Of a stretch of DNA of 64,000 nucleotides, positions 8,519-17,649 are shown piece after piece (the stretch's first letter is position 1; every line of letters begins with the position of its first letter). Origin of the DNA: Pontibacter russatus. GTDB lineage: Bacteria; Bacteroidota; Bacteroidia; Cytophagales; Hymenobacteraceae. Below the pieces are notes generated by a model. It did no database searches, was not told the DNA's origin, and saw nothing but the letters and a program-made list of their open reading frames with translations. The DNA is taken from NCBI RefSeq assembly GCF_009931655.1, contig NZ_CP047984.1, positions 1,798,001-1,862,000 of the forward strand, read 5' to 3'. A program made the translations under genes and the position numbers.

Positions 8519-11500
8519 CTACAGCGTGATTTGGATGCCACCTATCAGGGTTCTGGGGGTGGGGTACTGGCCAAAGTCGACGCCGTTGGACAGCAAGCTT
8601 CCCTGCAGGGTTCCGACTTCCGGATCTAAGCCGGTATAGTCTGTTAGGGTAAACAGGTTCTGCGACGTGAAGTAGACGCGAATGCTGCCCACTTTGCCGC
8701 CAGCAAATGAGTTCAGGGCTCCCTGCGGTATGGTATAGCCAATGGCGAGGTTCTTGAGCCTGAGGTAAGAGCCGTCCTCGATAAACCTGTCAGACACGCG
8801 GTTGTTGCGGTTCGGGTCGCCGGCCACCATCCGCGGTATGTCCGTGTCCGTGTTGGAAGGCGACCAGGCGTCCAGCACTTGCGCGCCCGCGTTGAACAGG
8901 CGCTGCCCACCCTCGATGATCACGCGGCTCGCGTTATATATCTCGTTGCCCTGCACACCCTGGAAGAAAAGAGACAGATCAAAGTTTTTATATCCGGCCG
9001 TGGCGTTCAGCCCATAGCTGAAACTCGGCAGGTAGCTTCCGATAAAGGTCCTGTCCGCATCGTTTATGACACCGTTGCCGTCCAAATCCTTGAACTTGAT
9101 GTCTCCGGCCCTGGTGCCATTCTCCTGTGTCGGGGAGTTTGCCACTTCGTCATCGCTCTGGAAAATGCCCGCCACCTGCCAGCCGTAAAATGACTGGATG
9201 GGCTCGCCAGCCTGCGTGCGGGTGATCTGGTTAGAACCGAAATCCTGGTTTCCGGCGGCGTCTATCACGGCGCTGGCAGCCGTTAGCTCCACCACCTCGT
9301 TCCTGATCCTGCTCAGGTTGGCATTCACGCTCCACTGAAAGGGTTTCTCACTCTCGTTGTAGCCCGCCTGAAACTCAAAGCCGCTGTTTTTCATCGTGCC
9401 GACGTTAGCAAACACGCCGGCGCCCCCGAAACCGAAGGAGTTAGGCGTGGGCACGCTCAGAATCAGGCCGTACTTATCATCCGTAGTCCTTTCGAAGTAC
9501 TCGGCAGAGAACGTCACTTTGTTGTTGAACAAGCCCACGTCCACGCCCCCGTTTACCATGCTGGTGATCTCCCACTTCAGCTCCTTGTTTGCTATGCCCG
9601 AGTAGTAAGAGCCCAGCACCGGGTTGCCGTCCGTCGTGAACGGGTAGGCACTGGCGTTTACCTGCGCCAGCACCATCCAGGGGTAGTTGCCCAACCCGTT
9701 GAAGCCCACTTTGCCATAGCTGGCCCTTAATTTAAGCTCTGACAAGGCCCCAACGCCTTTCATAAACTCCTCTTCTGACAGCCGCCAGCCAACGGATGCA
9801 CCCGGAAAGGAGCCCCATTTGTTGCCGGGGGCAAATTTTGAAGAGCCGTCGTAGCGCATGGAGGCACTCAGCAGGTATTTGCTCTTGAACTCGTAGTTGA
9901 TGCGGCCCAGGTAGGAGATGATGAGACTTTCCTCGTACCCTCCGCTTGCGGCAAGGTTAGCAGCGTTTGTCAGTGTCTGCACGATGTTGTTCGGCTGGCT
10001 GCCGGACATGCTTTCCGAAATGCTCTTGAATCCCTGCCGCTCCTGCACCGCCACCGCATTCACATAGTGGTCGCCAAAGGTGTCGTCGAAGGTCAGCTGA
10101 TTCGTTATGAGCAGCGAACGGCCTGTCGTCCTGTTGTTCTGTATTGTGGCGTTCGGTCTCGAGACCAGGCCGCCCGCGTCATATATCGGCAGGTATACGT
10201 CATTCAGGTTATTGTAGTAATCCAGGCCGCCTGTCGATCTGAAACGCAGCCAGTCTGTGATTTTGGCCTCTATGAAAAGGTTGCCGAGTATTTTGACGTT
10301 GCGGTTATAGTACTCATCCATGAGCGCCTCCCGGACCGGGTTGGTGGGGTCCGAGCTGTCCAGCGCGTCCGCCTCTCTGAAGCCGCCTAATTTTGTGGGG
10401 TCATACACGGGGATATAGGGCTGCGAGCGGATGGCATTCACGAGCTTGCTCCTGTTTCCGGCATTGTCGTACCGCTGGTCGCTGTAGGAGCCCATCAGGT
10501 TTTCGCCCACCGTGAAGACCTTGCCCAGGGTGTGGGTGGAGTTGAGCCGCAGACTGTAGCGCTCAAAGCCTACGCCCTCCATGATGCCGTCCTGCTTGAA
10601 GTAACCGGCATTGGTGAAAAACTGCGACTTCTCGTTGCCGCCGGACAGGGTGATGTTGTTCTGCGTGATCATGCCTGACGTAAAGAGCTCGTCCTGCCAG
10701 TCGGTGTTGGTCTGCGCGTAGGTTTGGGAAGCGCCGGTATATATAGGCTTGTTAAATTCTTCGGGGCTCAGTCTGGAAGGCAGGTTGGCGTCCGGGTCTG
10801 AGTTTTTGATGAGCGTGGTGGCGTACTGCACGTACTGTTCCGTGTTCAGCAGGTCGAGCTTTTTCGTGGCGTGCTGTGTCCCGATGCTTGAGTCAATCGA
10901 AACCCGCATTTTACCGTCTTTCCCCCCGGACTTGGTCGTGATGATGACGACCCCGTTCGCCGCCCTGGAACCGTACACAGCCGTTGCGGCGGCATCCTTG
11001 AGCACATCCACCGAAGCAATGTCCTTGGTGTCGATGCCGGAGAGGCCGCCCGTGGGCACGCCATCCACCACATACAGCGGCTCAGAGTCGAAGTTTACCG
11101 AGCCCACTCCCCTGATGCGCACCACCGGGGCTGTTCCGGGGGTGCCGGTGTTGACCACCGTAACCCCGGCAACTCTTCCCTGCATGGCCTGGGCAACGCT
11201 GGGCACCGGCAAGGCGGCTATTTCTTTGGAAGATACGGAGGAGATGGCACCCGTGACGGCTTCTTTCTTTTGCACCCCGTAGCCCACCACCACTACCTCC
11301 TGCAGCGCCTCCGTATCGTCGCCCAGGGTTATGCTCATTGTCTCCGGCCCTGCAAAGCCCCGCTCTACGCTGGTAAAGCCGATAAAAGAGAATACCAGGG
11401 TGCCCGCCTGCTCCGGCACATCAAGACTAAACGTGCCATCCGCCCCCGTTGCCGTTCCCCGGGTTGTGCCTTTCAGCAGCACGGTTACCCCTGGCAGCGG

Positions 11501-11695
11501 GTCGCCCGTGGAAGACACTACCCGTCCCGTGATGGGCCAGTCGAAATAAGGAGTTGCAGCGCCGCCCGGGGCAGCATACAGGCTGAGTCCAGGTTCAATG
11601 GTGCCGGCTGGTCCGGATTCCGCTCTTGCACTCAGCGTGCTAACGACAGCCAAGCCACACAATACCTTTTGCCAATTCTGTGTAAAGTTTTCCAT
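8519..11695 (-). CDS. SusC/RagA TonB-linked outer membrane transporter 1
   Basis: The 1058-residue protein has an N-terminal signal, a carboxypeptidase-D-regulatory-like beta-sandwich at about residues 55-128 (ITGRVVSSTGDPLPGV), the TonB-box-like segment EALQEVVVVGYG at 129-140, a plug with LYVVDGVPTGG and VLKDAAATAVYGSRAANG, and a 22-strand-type barrel to the C-terminus. There is no STN domain, which fits the lack of an adjacent ECF sigma/FecR pair. It imports large substrates through the outer membrane together with SusD1. The following genes (FG-GAP lipoprotein, sugar epimerase, ThuA-like) suggest a carbohydrate substrate. Confidence 0.95.
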   Translation of the reverse strand: MENFTQNWQKVLCGLAVVSTLSARAESGPAGTIEPGLSLYAAPGGAATPYFDWPITGRVVSSTGDPLPGVTVLLKGTTRGTATGADGTFSLDVPEQAGTLVFSFIGFTSVERGFAGPETMSITLGDDTEALQEVVVVGYGVQKKEAVTGAISSVSSKEIAALPVPSVAQAMQGRVAGVTVVNTGTPGTAPVVRIRGVGSVNFDSEPLYVVDGVPTGGLSGIDTKDIASVDVLKDAAATAVYGSRAANGVVIITTKSGGKDGKMRVSIDSSIGTQHATKKLDLLNTEQYVQYATTLIKNSDPDANLPSRLSPEEFNKPIYTGASQTYAQTNTDWQDELFTSGMITQNNITLSGGNEKSQFFTNAGYFKQDGIMEGVGFERYSLRLNSTHTLGKVFTVGENLMGSYSDQRYDNAGNRSKLVNAIRSQPYIPVYDPTKLGGFREADALDSSDPTNPVREALMDEYYNRNVKILGNLFIEAKITDWLRFRSTGGLDYYNNLNDVYLPIYDAGGLVSRPNATIQNNRTTGRSLLITNQLTFDDTFGDHYVNAVAVQERQGFKSISESMSGSQPNNIVQTLTNAANLAASGGYEESLIISYLGRINYEFKSKYLLSASMRYDGSSKFAPGNKWGSFPGASVGWRLSEEEFMKGVGALSELKLRASYGKVGFNGLGNYPWMVLAQVNASAYPFTTDGNPVLGSYYSGIANKELKWEITSMVNGGVDVGLFNNKVTFSAEYFERTTDDKYGLILSVPTPNSFGFGGAGVFANVGTMKNSGFEFQAGYNESEKPFQWSVNANLSRIRNEVVELTAASAVIDAAGNQDFGSNQITRTQAGEPIQSFYGWQVAGIFQSDDEVANSPTQENGTRAGDIKFKDLDGNGVINDADRTFIGSYLPSFSYGLNATAGYKNFDLSLFFQGVQGNEIYNASRVIIEGGQRLFNAGAQVLDAWSPSNTDTDIPRMVAGDPNRNNRVSDRFIEDGSYLRLKNLAIGYTIPQGALNSFAGGKVGSIRVYFTSQNLFTLTDYTGLDPEVGTLQGSLLSNGVDFGQYPTPRTLIGGIQITL

Positions 11696-11968
11696 ATAGG
11701 CGATGACATTAAGTTTGAGAGAAAAAGAACCCCTCCTCCTATCCCCATTCTTGCAGCAGCAGGGTTTGAATCAGCACAGGGCGTGTGATTAATTACTCAT
11801 CAGCACAGTTCCGGAAGTTATATAAAAATATTATTATTTCAAGCAATAACATTCATATTTAATTCTGAAAGACGGCTGTGCGACGAATAAGGGGGAAAAG
11901 CGGGCAAAGCACCCTGTGGTTGGGGAAGCCGTAAGAGCCACAACTGCCCGAGATTGATGCTGAACAGG

Positions 11969-12397
11969 CTACAGTTTGAAGGCCTGCCGGGCAAGCAGCT
12001 TCCACTGCCCATCCTGCTTTTGCCAAACCTGCATCACCCCAATCCGGATGTCGGTGGGGCTGCCGTTGTTGGTGGCCTTGGACGCGAACACATGCCGCAC
12101 GATGGCGGCGTCCCCGGCCATTGTGATGGTTTGGTCCGCCGCGTCAATGGTCAGGAAGTCGAAGGGGCCGCTTACCACGTCCTCCACGAATGCCGCTTTG
12201 TCCTGCACTTTCCCGCTCGAGTGCCCGTAGCTGAGTTCCCTGGCCGTCAGTTCCTCCAATTGGCCCTTGTCGGCACTGACCATGGCGTTGTTAAATTTCC
12301 CGACAGCCGCAGCCACTTCTTTTTCGCCGCCGGACTGGGCGCAGGCAACTGCCGTCAGCAGCAGGGTAAGCATCAGGGGGAACAGGCTTTTTATCAT
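11969..12397 (-). CDS. Exported SnoaL/DUF4440-like small protein
   Basis: The 142-residue product has a Sec signal (MIKSLFPLMLTLLLTAVACAQS; the Cys before AQ could also act as a lipobox). It is followed by one NTF2-like cone domain: an N-terminal helix (VAAAVGKFNNAMVSADKGQLEEL), then ELSYGHSSGKVQDKAAFVEDV, and a closing VMQVWQKQDGQWKLLARQAF. Such domains may bind small molecules or be enzymes, and no catalytic residues can be named. It is the last gene after the BASS transporter, behind a hairpin, so it may have its own promoter. Confidence 0.8.
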   Translation of the reverse strand: MIKSLFPLMLTLLLTAVACAQSGGEKEVAAAVGKFNNAMVSADKGQLEELTARELSYGHSSGKVQDKAAFVEDVVSGPFDFLTIDAADQTITMAGDAAIVRHVFASKATNNGSPTDIRIGVMQVWQKQDGQWKLLARQAFKL

Positions 12398-12563
12398 CTT
12401 ATATAAGGTTAGGTGTGATTAATCTGGAGTTTATATATACCGGTTTATTGTTTTGCCGTTGATGGGAACGGCTTCCCCGGCCTCACCGTCCATGAATTTT
12501 GTTGCTGACTGCAGTACCCTCAGCCTGAGCGATTTTATCGGGATTACCTATTATATGAAGGGC

Positions 12564-12586
12564 CCCTCCCGGAAAAACCGGAAGGG
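12564..12586 (-). terminator. Hairpin after BASS transporter gene
   Basis: CCCTCCCGG (12564-12572) pairs with CCGGAAGGG (12578-12586) with one mismatch and an A5 loop on the plus strand. It lies 86 nt downstream of the transporter stop on the minus strand. Probable terminator. Confidence 0.55.
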
Positions 12587-12672
12587 ATGCCAATCCGAGC
12601 CACTGAACAGACTCCAGCCCAAGTTATATATGCTTTATATATGGAAAGCGTTTGTATATATGAATGGTACGG

Positions 12673-13806
12673 CTACCGCTTCACCATCCCCACGGCGTCG
12701 TCTCTTTGCGGCATCTCGTCAAGCTCGCCTGCGGGCGGCTTCCGGTGCCAGTAGGAGGCCAGGATAGACCCGGTGATGTTCATGAGCGGGCCGAACACCG
12801 CGGCGGCCAGCCCCACGGTGGCCATCTTGCCCATCTCTTTGGCAATGCCGGAGGCAAGGCCCCCGTTCTGCATCCCCACCTCGATGGCGATGGTGCGGCA
12901 GTCGCGTTCTTCCATCCTGAACAGCCTGCCCCCCCAATAGCCAAGGAAGTAGCCCGCCAGGTTATGCACCAGCACGAGCAGAATCAGAGTGCCGCCAATC
13001 TCCAGCAGGCTGTCCCTGCCCGCCGCCGTGATGATAACGATGATGAAGGCAATCCCGAACATGGACACCAGGGGCATGGCATCGTCCAGCCATTTGGCTT
13101 TGCCGCGCAGCAGTTTGTTGAACAGGAGCCCCGCGCCGATGGGGATAATAACCATCTTCACGATGTCCCACATCATGTCCAGCACGTTTATCTCCACAAA
13201 GGCACCCGCCAGCAGGCCCATCAGCAGCGGCGTGAAAAGGGGCGCGAGCAGCGTGGCGATGGTGGTGATGGTGATGGAGAGCGCCAAGTTGGCCCTGGCC
13301 AGGTAGTTCATCACGTTGGAGGCGAGCCCGCTCGGGGAGCAGCCGATGAGCACGATGCCGGCCGCTATCTCAGGAGAGAAATCGCTCGTGCTGGCGATGG
13401 CGAAGCCCAGGAAAGGCATAATGGTGAACTGGCACAGAAGCCCGACGATGACCCCTTTGGGCATCTTCGCCACACCGATAAAATCCTGCACACTCATGGA
13501 AGTGCCCATCCCGAACATGATGAGCTGGATGAGCGGCGTGATGAGCACGGCGAATTTAAAGCCATCCACCTCCACAAAATAACTGGGGTAATACAGCGCC
13601 GCCGTCACGGCCGCAAAAATCATGACGGTGTAGGAGAAGCCCCTGAACTTTTCGTAGCCCCGGAACCCGATGGCCAGCGCAGCGAAGAAAGCGATAAAGA
13701 AGGGGCCCGCCTGCCCGAGGTTTCCGCTCAGCGCCATAAAAAGCGCCGCCGCCAGGCAAACTGCGGCCAGGCCAAGGGCTGTCTTATAGATGTATATTTG
13801 TTTCAC
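12673..13806 (-). CDS. Bile acid:sodium symporter (BASS) family transporter
   Basis: The 377-residue integral inner-membrane protein has about nine or ten hydrophobic segments. It carries the family landmarks GCSPSGLASNVMNYLARAN in the first inverted half and EVGMQNGGLASGIAKEMG in the second; these form the crossing helices that bind Na+. Characterised members carry bile acids, pyruvate, pantoate or other organic acids. It is followed by a polar tail. The gene lies 128 bp downstream of an RraA-like gene on the same strand. I infer uptake of an organic acid, for example the 2-oxo acid made by the exported enzymes upstream. Confidence 0.9.
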   Translation of the reverse strand: MKQIYIYKTALGLAAVCLAAALFMALSGNLGQAGPFFIAFFAALAIGFRGYEKFRGFSYTVMIFAAVTAALYYPSYFVEVDGFKFAVLITPLIQLIMFGMGTSMSVQDFIGVAKMPKGVIVGLLCQFTIMPFLGFAIASTSDFSPEIAAGIVLIGCSPSGLASNVMNYLARANLALSITITTIATLLAPLFTPLLMGLLAGAFVEINVLDMMWDIVKMVIIPIGAGLLFNKLLRGKAKWLDDAMPLVSMFGIAFIIVIITAAGRDSLLEIGGTLILLVLVHNLAGYFLGYWGGRLFRMEERDCRTIAIEVGMQNGGLASGIAKEMGKMATVGLAAAVFGPLMNITGSILASYWHRKPPAGELDEMPQRDDAVGMVKR

Positions 13807-13934
13807 AGGATTAGTTTATGTGTGATGAAAGAATTTGAAGGAGATGCCGAAAAAACCTGTCTCGAGCGCCCCCTATGCTGTAAGCTCCACGGCTTGCCGC
13901 GAGAACTTCTGCGCCAACCGGCATATGGGTAAAC

Positions 13935-14867
13935 TCACCAGGTCCGTTTGCTCATCACCTGGTCGAGCTCGGCCCGCGACATTTTGCCCAGCTCGGGGTG
14001 CTGGTCTAGCCACTTCAAAAAGTCTTTTTTGATCTGGTCTGTCCACTGGCTGTCAATCTGCCCGGTGGTGTAGCGGCCTGACTTCACCATCTCGAAGCCG
14101 AACTTATCTTTCCGGGTCACGAACTCCGCGGTGCCCACCACCTGCTCGGCCAGGTGCGCCGGCACAAAAAGCACCCCCTCCCGCTGGGCAATCACCAAAT
14201 CGCCGGGCAGCACGATGGCGTTACCGATGCGGATGGGCGTGTTGAGCCCCATCAGCACCATCTCCTCCAGAAAAGAGGGGTGGAAATCACGAACGAAGGC
14301 ATTGAAACCCTCGATGTTCTGTATCTCCTGCAGGTCCCGCGCGCTGCCGTTGAACACCACGCCGTTGCCCGACTTGCTATATATGGAGTTGGCCAGCGTG
14401 GCGCCCATCAGCGTTCCCCCGCCTATCTTCCCGAAGCCGTCCGCCACATATACGTCGCCTTTGGTCAGCACCTCGATGGGCCAGGCGTTGGTGTTTCCCT
14501 TCCTGCCCTGTTTGGTTGTTCCGCGCTCTTTTATATGCTTCTCCACATCAGGGCGGCTCGGCATGAACATGGCTGTCACGGCGCGGCCAATCACCGGCAC
14601 GTCGTCCTTCACCATTTTCCAGTCGCCGGCGAACTGATTCGTGTAGCCCTCGTTTTTCAGCACCGTCCAGGCATCGTCGATTCCGATATGTTTTGCCCGC
14701 TCCAGCAGCTCGTCCGGAATTTTGGGGCGGCCGTCCGGAAACCGTTCCCCTTTCCACTCCGCCGTCAGGAAAATCAGTTCGTCTTTGGGGATGGTCTGTG
14801 CAAGCGAAGAACCTCCACACAACAGGCCAAGCACAAATGGCAGCACTATATATAAGCTAAATCTCAT
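13935..14867 (-). CDS. Exported RraA-like (HMG aldolase fold) protein 1
   Basis: The 310-residue product begins with a clear Sec signal (LYIVLPFVLGLLCGGSSLAQ), which is unusual because RraA/4-hydroxy-4-methyl-2-oxoglutarate aldolase relatives are normally cytosolic and about 160-240 aa. The core motif VFNGSARDLQE has Arg177-Asp178 and Glu181, matching the pyruvate-binding Arg and metal-binding Asp of the aldolase family. An N-terminal signature WKGERFPDGRPKIPDELLER is shared with the two paralogues in this locus. Expected chemistry is metal-dependent retro-aldol cleavage or decarboxylation of a 2-oxo acid, in the periplasm. It is the second of a two-gene RraA pair. Confidence 0.85.
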   Translation of the reverse strand: MRFSLYIVLPFVLGLLCGGSSLAQTIPKDELIFLTAEWKGERFPDGRPKIPDELLERAKHIGIDDAWTVLKNEGYTNQFAGDWKMVKDDVPVIGRAVTAMFMPSRPDVEKHIKERGTTKQGRKGNTNAWPIEVLTKGDVYVADGFGKIGGGTLMGATLANSIYSKSGNGVVFNGSARDLQEIQNIEGFNAFVRDFHPSFLEEMVLMGLNTPIRIGNAIVLPGDLVIAQREGVLFVPAHLAEQVVGTAEFVTRKDKFGFEMVKSGRYTTGQIDSQWTDQIKKDFLKWLDQHPELGKMSRAELDQVMSKRTW

Positions 14868-14934
14868 TCCTTAAAATTTGATGATGGTACTTTTATTTTT
14901 GATTATGGACTGACTAAGATACAAAAAGCGGGTA

Positions 14935-15864
14935 TCAATTCTGCTTAGAAAGATAAGCCTCAATGTCTTTTTTGGATACGGCGAGCTGCCTGGGGTATTT
15001 GGCCACCCAGGCCCTGAACTCGTTCTTGATCTTGTCGGACCAGTCGCCGTGTATCTCGCCGGAGGGGTACTTGCCCTGCTGCAGCAGCACCCGCTCAAAC
15101 TCGTCGCGCAGCGCGGTCATCTCCGAGGCAGCCACCAGCCCCTCCACCAGGTGGGCGGGGATAAACACCACGCCATAGTCGTTGGCGAACACCACATCGC
15201 CGGGGAACACCGTCACCTCCCCGATACGAATCGGGGTGTTGATGGAGGTGGGTGTCATGTCCTTGATATAAGAGGGGTCGTGGCCCTTCACCCAGGCATT
15301 GAAGCCCTCCGTGGCCTTCAGCTCCTGCATGTCCCGCACCGAGCCGTTGAAGATGACGCCCTTGCCGGTCTTGCCATATATGGCGTTGCCTAAACTCGAG
15401 CCGATCAGAGTGCCGTCTTTCACCTTTCCGAAGCCGTCGGCCACATATACATCCCCTTTTGTCAGGATATCGATGGGCCATATGTTGATGCCGCCTTTCT
15501 GCGAGCGGCCCTCGGCCTTGCCCTGCGCCCGCACCAGGCTGTCCAGGTCCGGCCGGGACGGCATGAACTGGGCCGTCAGCACACGGCCGACCATCGTGCT
15601 GCCCGGCTTCAGAATCACCCAATCCTTTGCCACCTGGTTGCGGTAGCCTTTGTTGCCCAGGTAGCCCCATATCTGCTCCAGTGTGGCATTTTGCAACCGC
15701 TCCAGCACAATGTCAGGCACCTTGGGGCGGCCATCCGCGAGGCGCTCCCCCTTCCACTGCGAGGTAAGCGTTTTCACATATTCAGGCGACGCCCCCACCC
15801 GCTGGGCCTGGGCCGATACTCCGCAGAAAACGATTGCTATAAACAGCAGTGCTATTTTTCTCAT
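14935..15864 (-). CDS. Exported RraA-like (HMG aldolase fold) protein 2
   Basis: The 309-residue product has a Sec signal (IALLFIAIVFCGVSAQAQ) and the same shape as its neighbour: WKGERLADGRPKVPDIVLER, then KGDVYVADGFGK and the active-site segment IFNGSVRDMQE with Arg177, Asp178 and Glu181. Its C-terminal segment (AVSKKDIEAYLSKQN) differs from the other two, which end in RTW. It is probably co-transcribed with the downstream RraA-like gene (67 bp gap), and it starts 130 bp after the strong hairpin at 15994-16044, so the pair may form its own unit. Role inferred: periplasmic 2-oxo-acid aldolase or decarboxylase. Confidence 0.85.
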   Translation of the reverse strand: MRKIALLFIAIVFCGVSAQAQRVGASPEYVKTLTSQWKGERLADGRPKVPDIVLERLQNATLEQIWGYLGNKGYRNQVAKDWVILKPGSTMVGRVLTAQFMPSRPDLDSLVRAQGKAEGRSQKGGINIWPIDILTKGDVYVADGFGKVKDGTLIGSSLGNAIYGKTGKGVIFNGSVRDMQELKATEGFNAWVKGHDPSYIKDMTPTSINTPIRIGEVTVFPGDVVFANDYGVVFIPAHLVEGLVAASEMTALRDEFERVLLQQGKYPSGEIHGDWSDKIKNEFRAWVAKYPRQLAVSKKDIEAYLSKQN

Positions 15865-15993
15865 GGTATATGAATTTTAGTTATCGGGCAGGAAAGCAGT
15901 CCATCAGGACCCGGCCGGTTTGTTGCGCTGACCTGTAACCTCCCGGCTGCATGACCCCAGTTTCTGCCTTTGAACAACACTTCTTCCATTACG

Positions 15994-16044
15994 ATATATA
16001 AGGGAGGTTTGACAGCCCTGGCCCATCAAACCTCCCTTATATAT
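15994..16044 (-). terminator. Strong 19 bp hairpin after dehydratase operon
   Basis: ATATATAAGGGAGGTTTGA (15994-16012) pairs perfectly with 16026-16044, leaving a 13 nt loop. It begins 3 nt after the stop of the dehydratase gene on the minus strand. This is the best stem in the locus and probably ends the SusC2-to-dehydratase transcript. Confidence 0.8.
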
Positions 16045-16047
16045 GGC

Positions 16048-17553
16048 TTAGCTCCAGAGCCTGTCGTGGGAGCGCTTTTCGTTCCACTCGGGAGTTGGCT
16101 CAAAATAGCCTTTTGCACTGGGGTGCAGGTGCTGTTTCATCACCTCATCATTCAGCTCAATTCCTAACCCCGGTGCATCCAGCGGCACGTTGGCAAAGCC
16201 CTTGGTGATCAGGGGCTGCTTGCCTGTCGGCTTCACCAGTTTCTCCCACCACTCGTCGTCCACGGAGTGGTGCTCCAGCGATAGGAAGTTCTGCGTGGCG
16301 GCCGCGCAATGCACATTGGCCATAAAGGTGACAGGAGAGCCAGCCTGGTGCATCGCCATGGCAATACCCTGTTCCTCGGCGTAATCCCCGATGCGCTTGG
16401 TTTCCAGCAGGCCGCCGGAAGTGCCCAGGTCCGGGTGAATCAGATCTACTGCCTGCGCATCAATAAGCGGCTTAAACCCATCCTTTAGCCCAAAAATATC
16501 CTCTCCGGTGATGGTTGGCGTTTCTATGGCATGCGTCAGCACTTTCCACTTCTCTGTGTCCATCCACGGCACCATATCCTCCACCCACGCCAGCCGGTAG
16601 GGCTCCATTCTCTTGGCAAAGCGAATGGAGTTGTTCACGTCGAAGTGGCCGAAGTGGTCGGACGACAGCGGGATTTCGTAGCCTACGGCATTGCGCACCT
16701 GCTCTACATACTCGGCCAGCGCGTCCAATCCTTTCTCGGTTATCTGCACCTGGGTAAAAGGGTGCAGCGTGCTGCCATAGCTCATATAGTCCCGGGTATC
16801 GTACTGCCCCTGCATTTTACCGTCTGCCCCAGACCAGAACTTGCTGTTCACGATAGTGCCCGGCTGGTTAGCAACCACGTGGATACCCAAGTCCATCTTC
16901 AACCAGGTAAAGCCCTGGTCCTGCACCCTTAGTTTCATTGTCTTTGCAAACTCTTCAGGACTGTTGGCTCCCGGCGTATCGGCATACAGGCGGATTTTAT
17001 CACGGTACCTGCCACCCAACAGCTGCCAGGCGGGCACGCCGTAGGCTTTACCCGCCAAATCCCAGAGCGCCATTTCTACGGCACACACACCGCCTCCCTG
17101 GCGGCCGTGGTAGCCAAACTGCCGAATCTTTTTCCAGAGTTTCTCCACATTACAAGGGTTCTCCCCTAAAATCCGGCTCTTCAGCATGAGGGCGTAGCGC
17201 TCGTCGCCGCCATCGCGCACATCGCCCAGGCCATATATGCCCTGGTTGGTGTCGATCCGGATAACGGGCTGGCGGCCTGTCACCTGCAGCACGGCCACGC
17301 GCATGTCTGTAATCTTCAGGTCGGATGGGTTTGACAGGCGGTTCACCCTGGAAGTGGTGTGGGCCATCACATCCTCGATGGGGGCACAGGACATCAGGCC
17401 TCCCAAAGCAAGCCCCCCCAAAGCTGAGCGCTTGAGGAACTCACGCCGCTGGTTGGTAGTGGACGGGTCCTGCAGTTCCGCCTGCCGGGCCACCGCCTCC
17501 TGTTTCTCCTCTGCCTTAAACTTCTCTGTAATCTGGTGTATAATGCTTTTCAT
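16048..17553 (-). CDS. Tat-exported enolase-superfamily acid-sugar dehydratase 1
   Basis: The 501-residue protein carries a twin-arginine signal (QRREFLKRSALGGLALGG, Arg36-Arg37) that runs into LMSC, so it could be a Tat lipoprotein anchored at Cys56. The rest is a mandelate racemase/muconate lactonising enzyme-type fold: capping domain 78-200, then a barrel with Lys219-Met-Asp221, metal-site candidates Asp299-His300, Glu325 and Glu351, and His402 (AMHQAGSPVT) as acid/base. Relatives dehydrate aldonic acids such as gluconate, galactonate or mannonate to 2-keto-3-deoxy acids. It is 96 bp downstream of a second dehydratase in the same operon. Substrate not determined. Confidence 0.88.
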   Translation of the reverse strand: MKSIIHQITEKFKAEEKQEAVARQAELQDPSTTNQRREFLKRSALGGLALGGLMSCAPIEDVMAHTTSRVNRLSNPSDLKITDMRVAVLQVTGRQPVIRIDTNQGIYGLGDVRDGGDERYALMLKSRILGENPCNVEKLWKKIRQFGYHGRQGGGVCAVEMALWDLAGKAYGVPAWQLLGGRYRDKIRLYADTPGANSPEEFAKTMKLRVQDQGFTWLKMDLGIHVVANQPGTIVNSKFWSGADGKMQGQYDTRDYMSYGSTLHPFTQVQITEKGLDALAEYVEQVRNAVGYEIPLSSDHFGHFDVNNSIRFAKRMEPYRLAWVEDMVPWMDTEKWKVLTHAIETPTITGEDIFGLKDGFKPLIDAQAVDLIHPDLGTSGGLLETKRIGDYAEEQGIAMAMHQAGSPVTFMANVHCAAATQNFLSLEHHSVDDEWWEKLVKPTGKQPLITKGFANVPLDAPGLGIELNDEVMKQHLHPSAKGYFEPTPEWNEKRSHDRLWS

Positions 17554-17649
17554 GAGAATTATAGGTTTTATATGATACTTACAGATCTAAGCGTATTTGC
17601 CGGGCAACCCAGGGCATCCGTTGTTATAATGGCCGTGCCTGCCGCTTCA

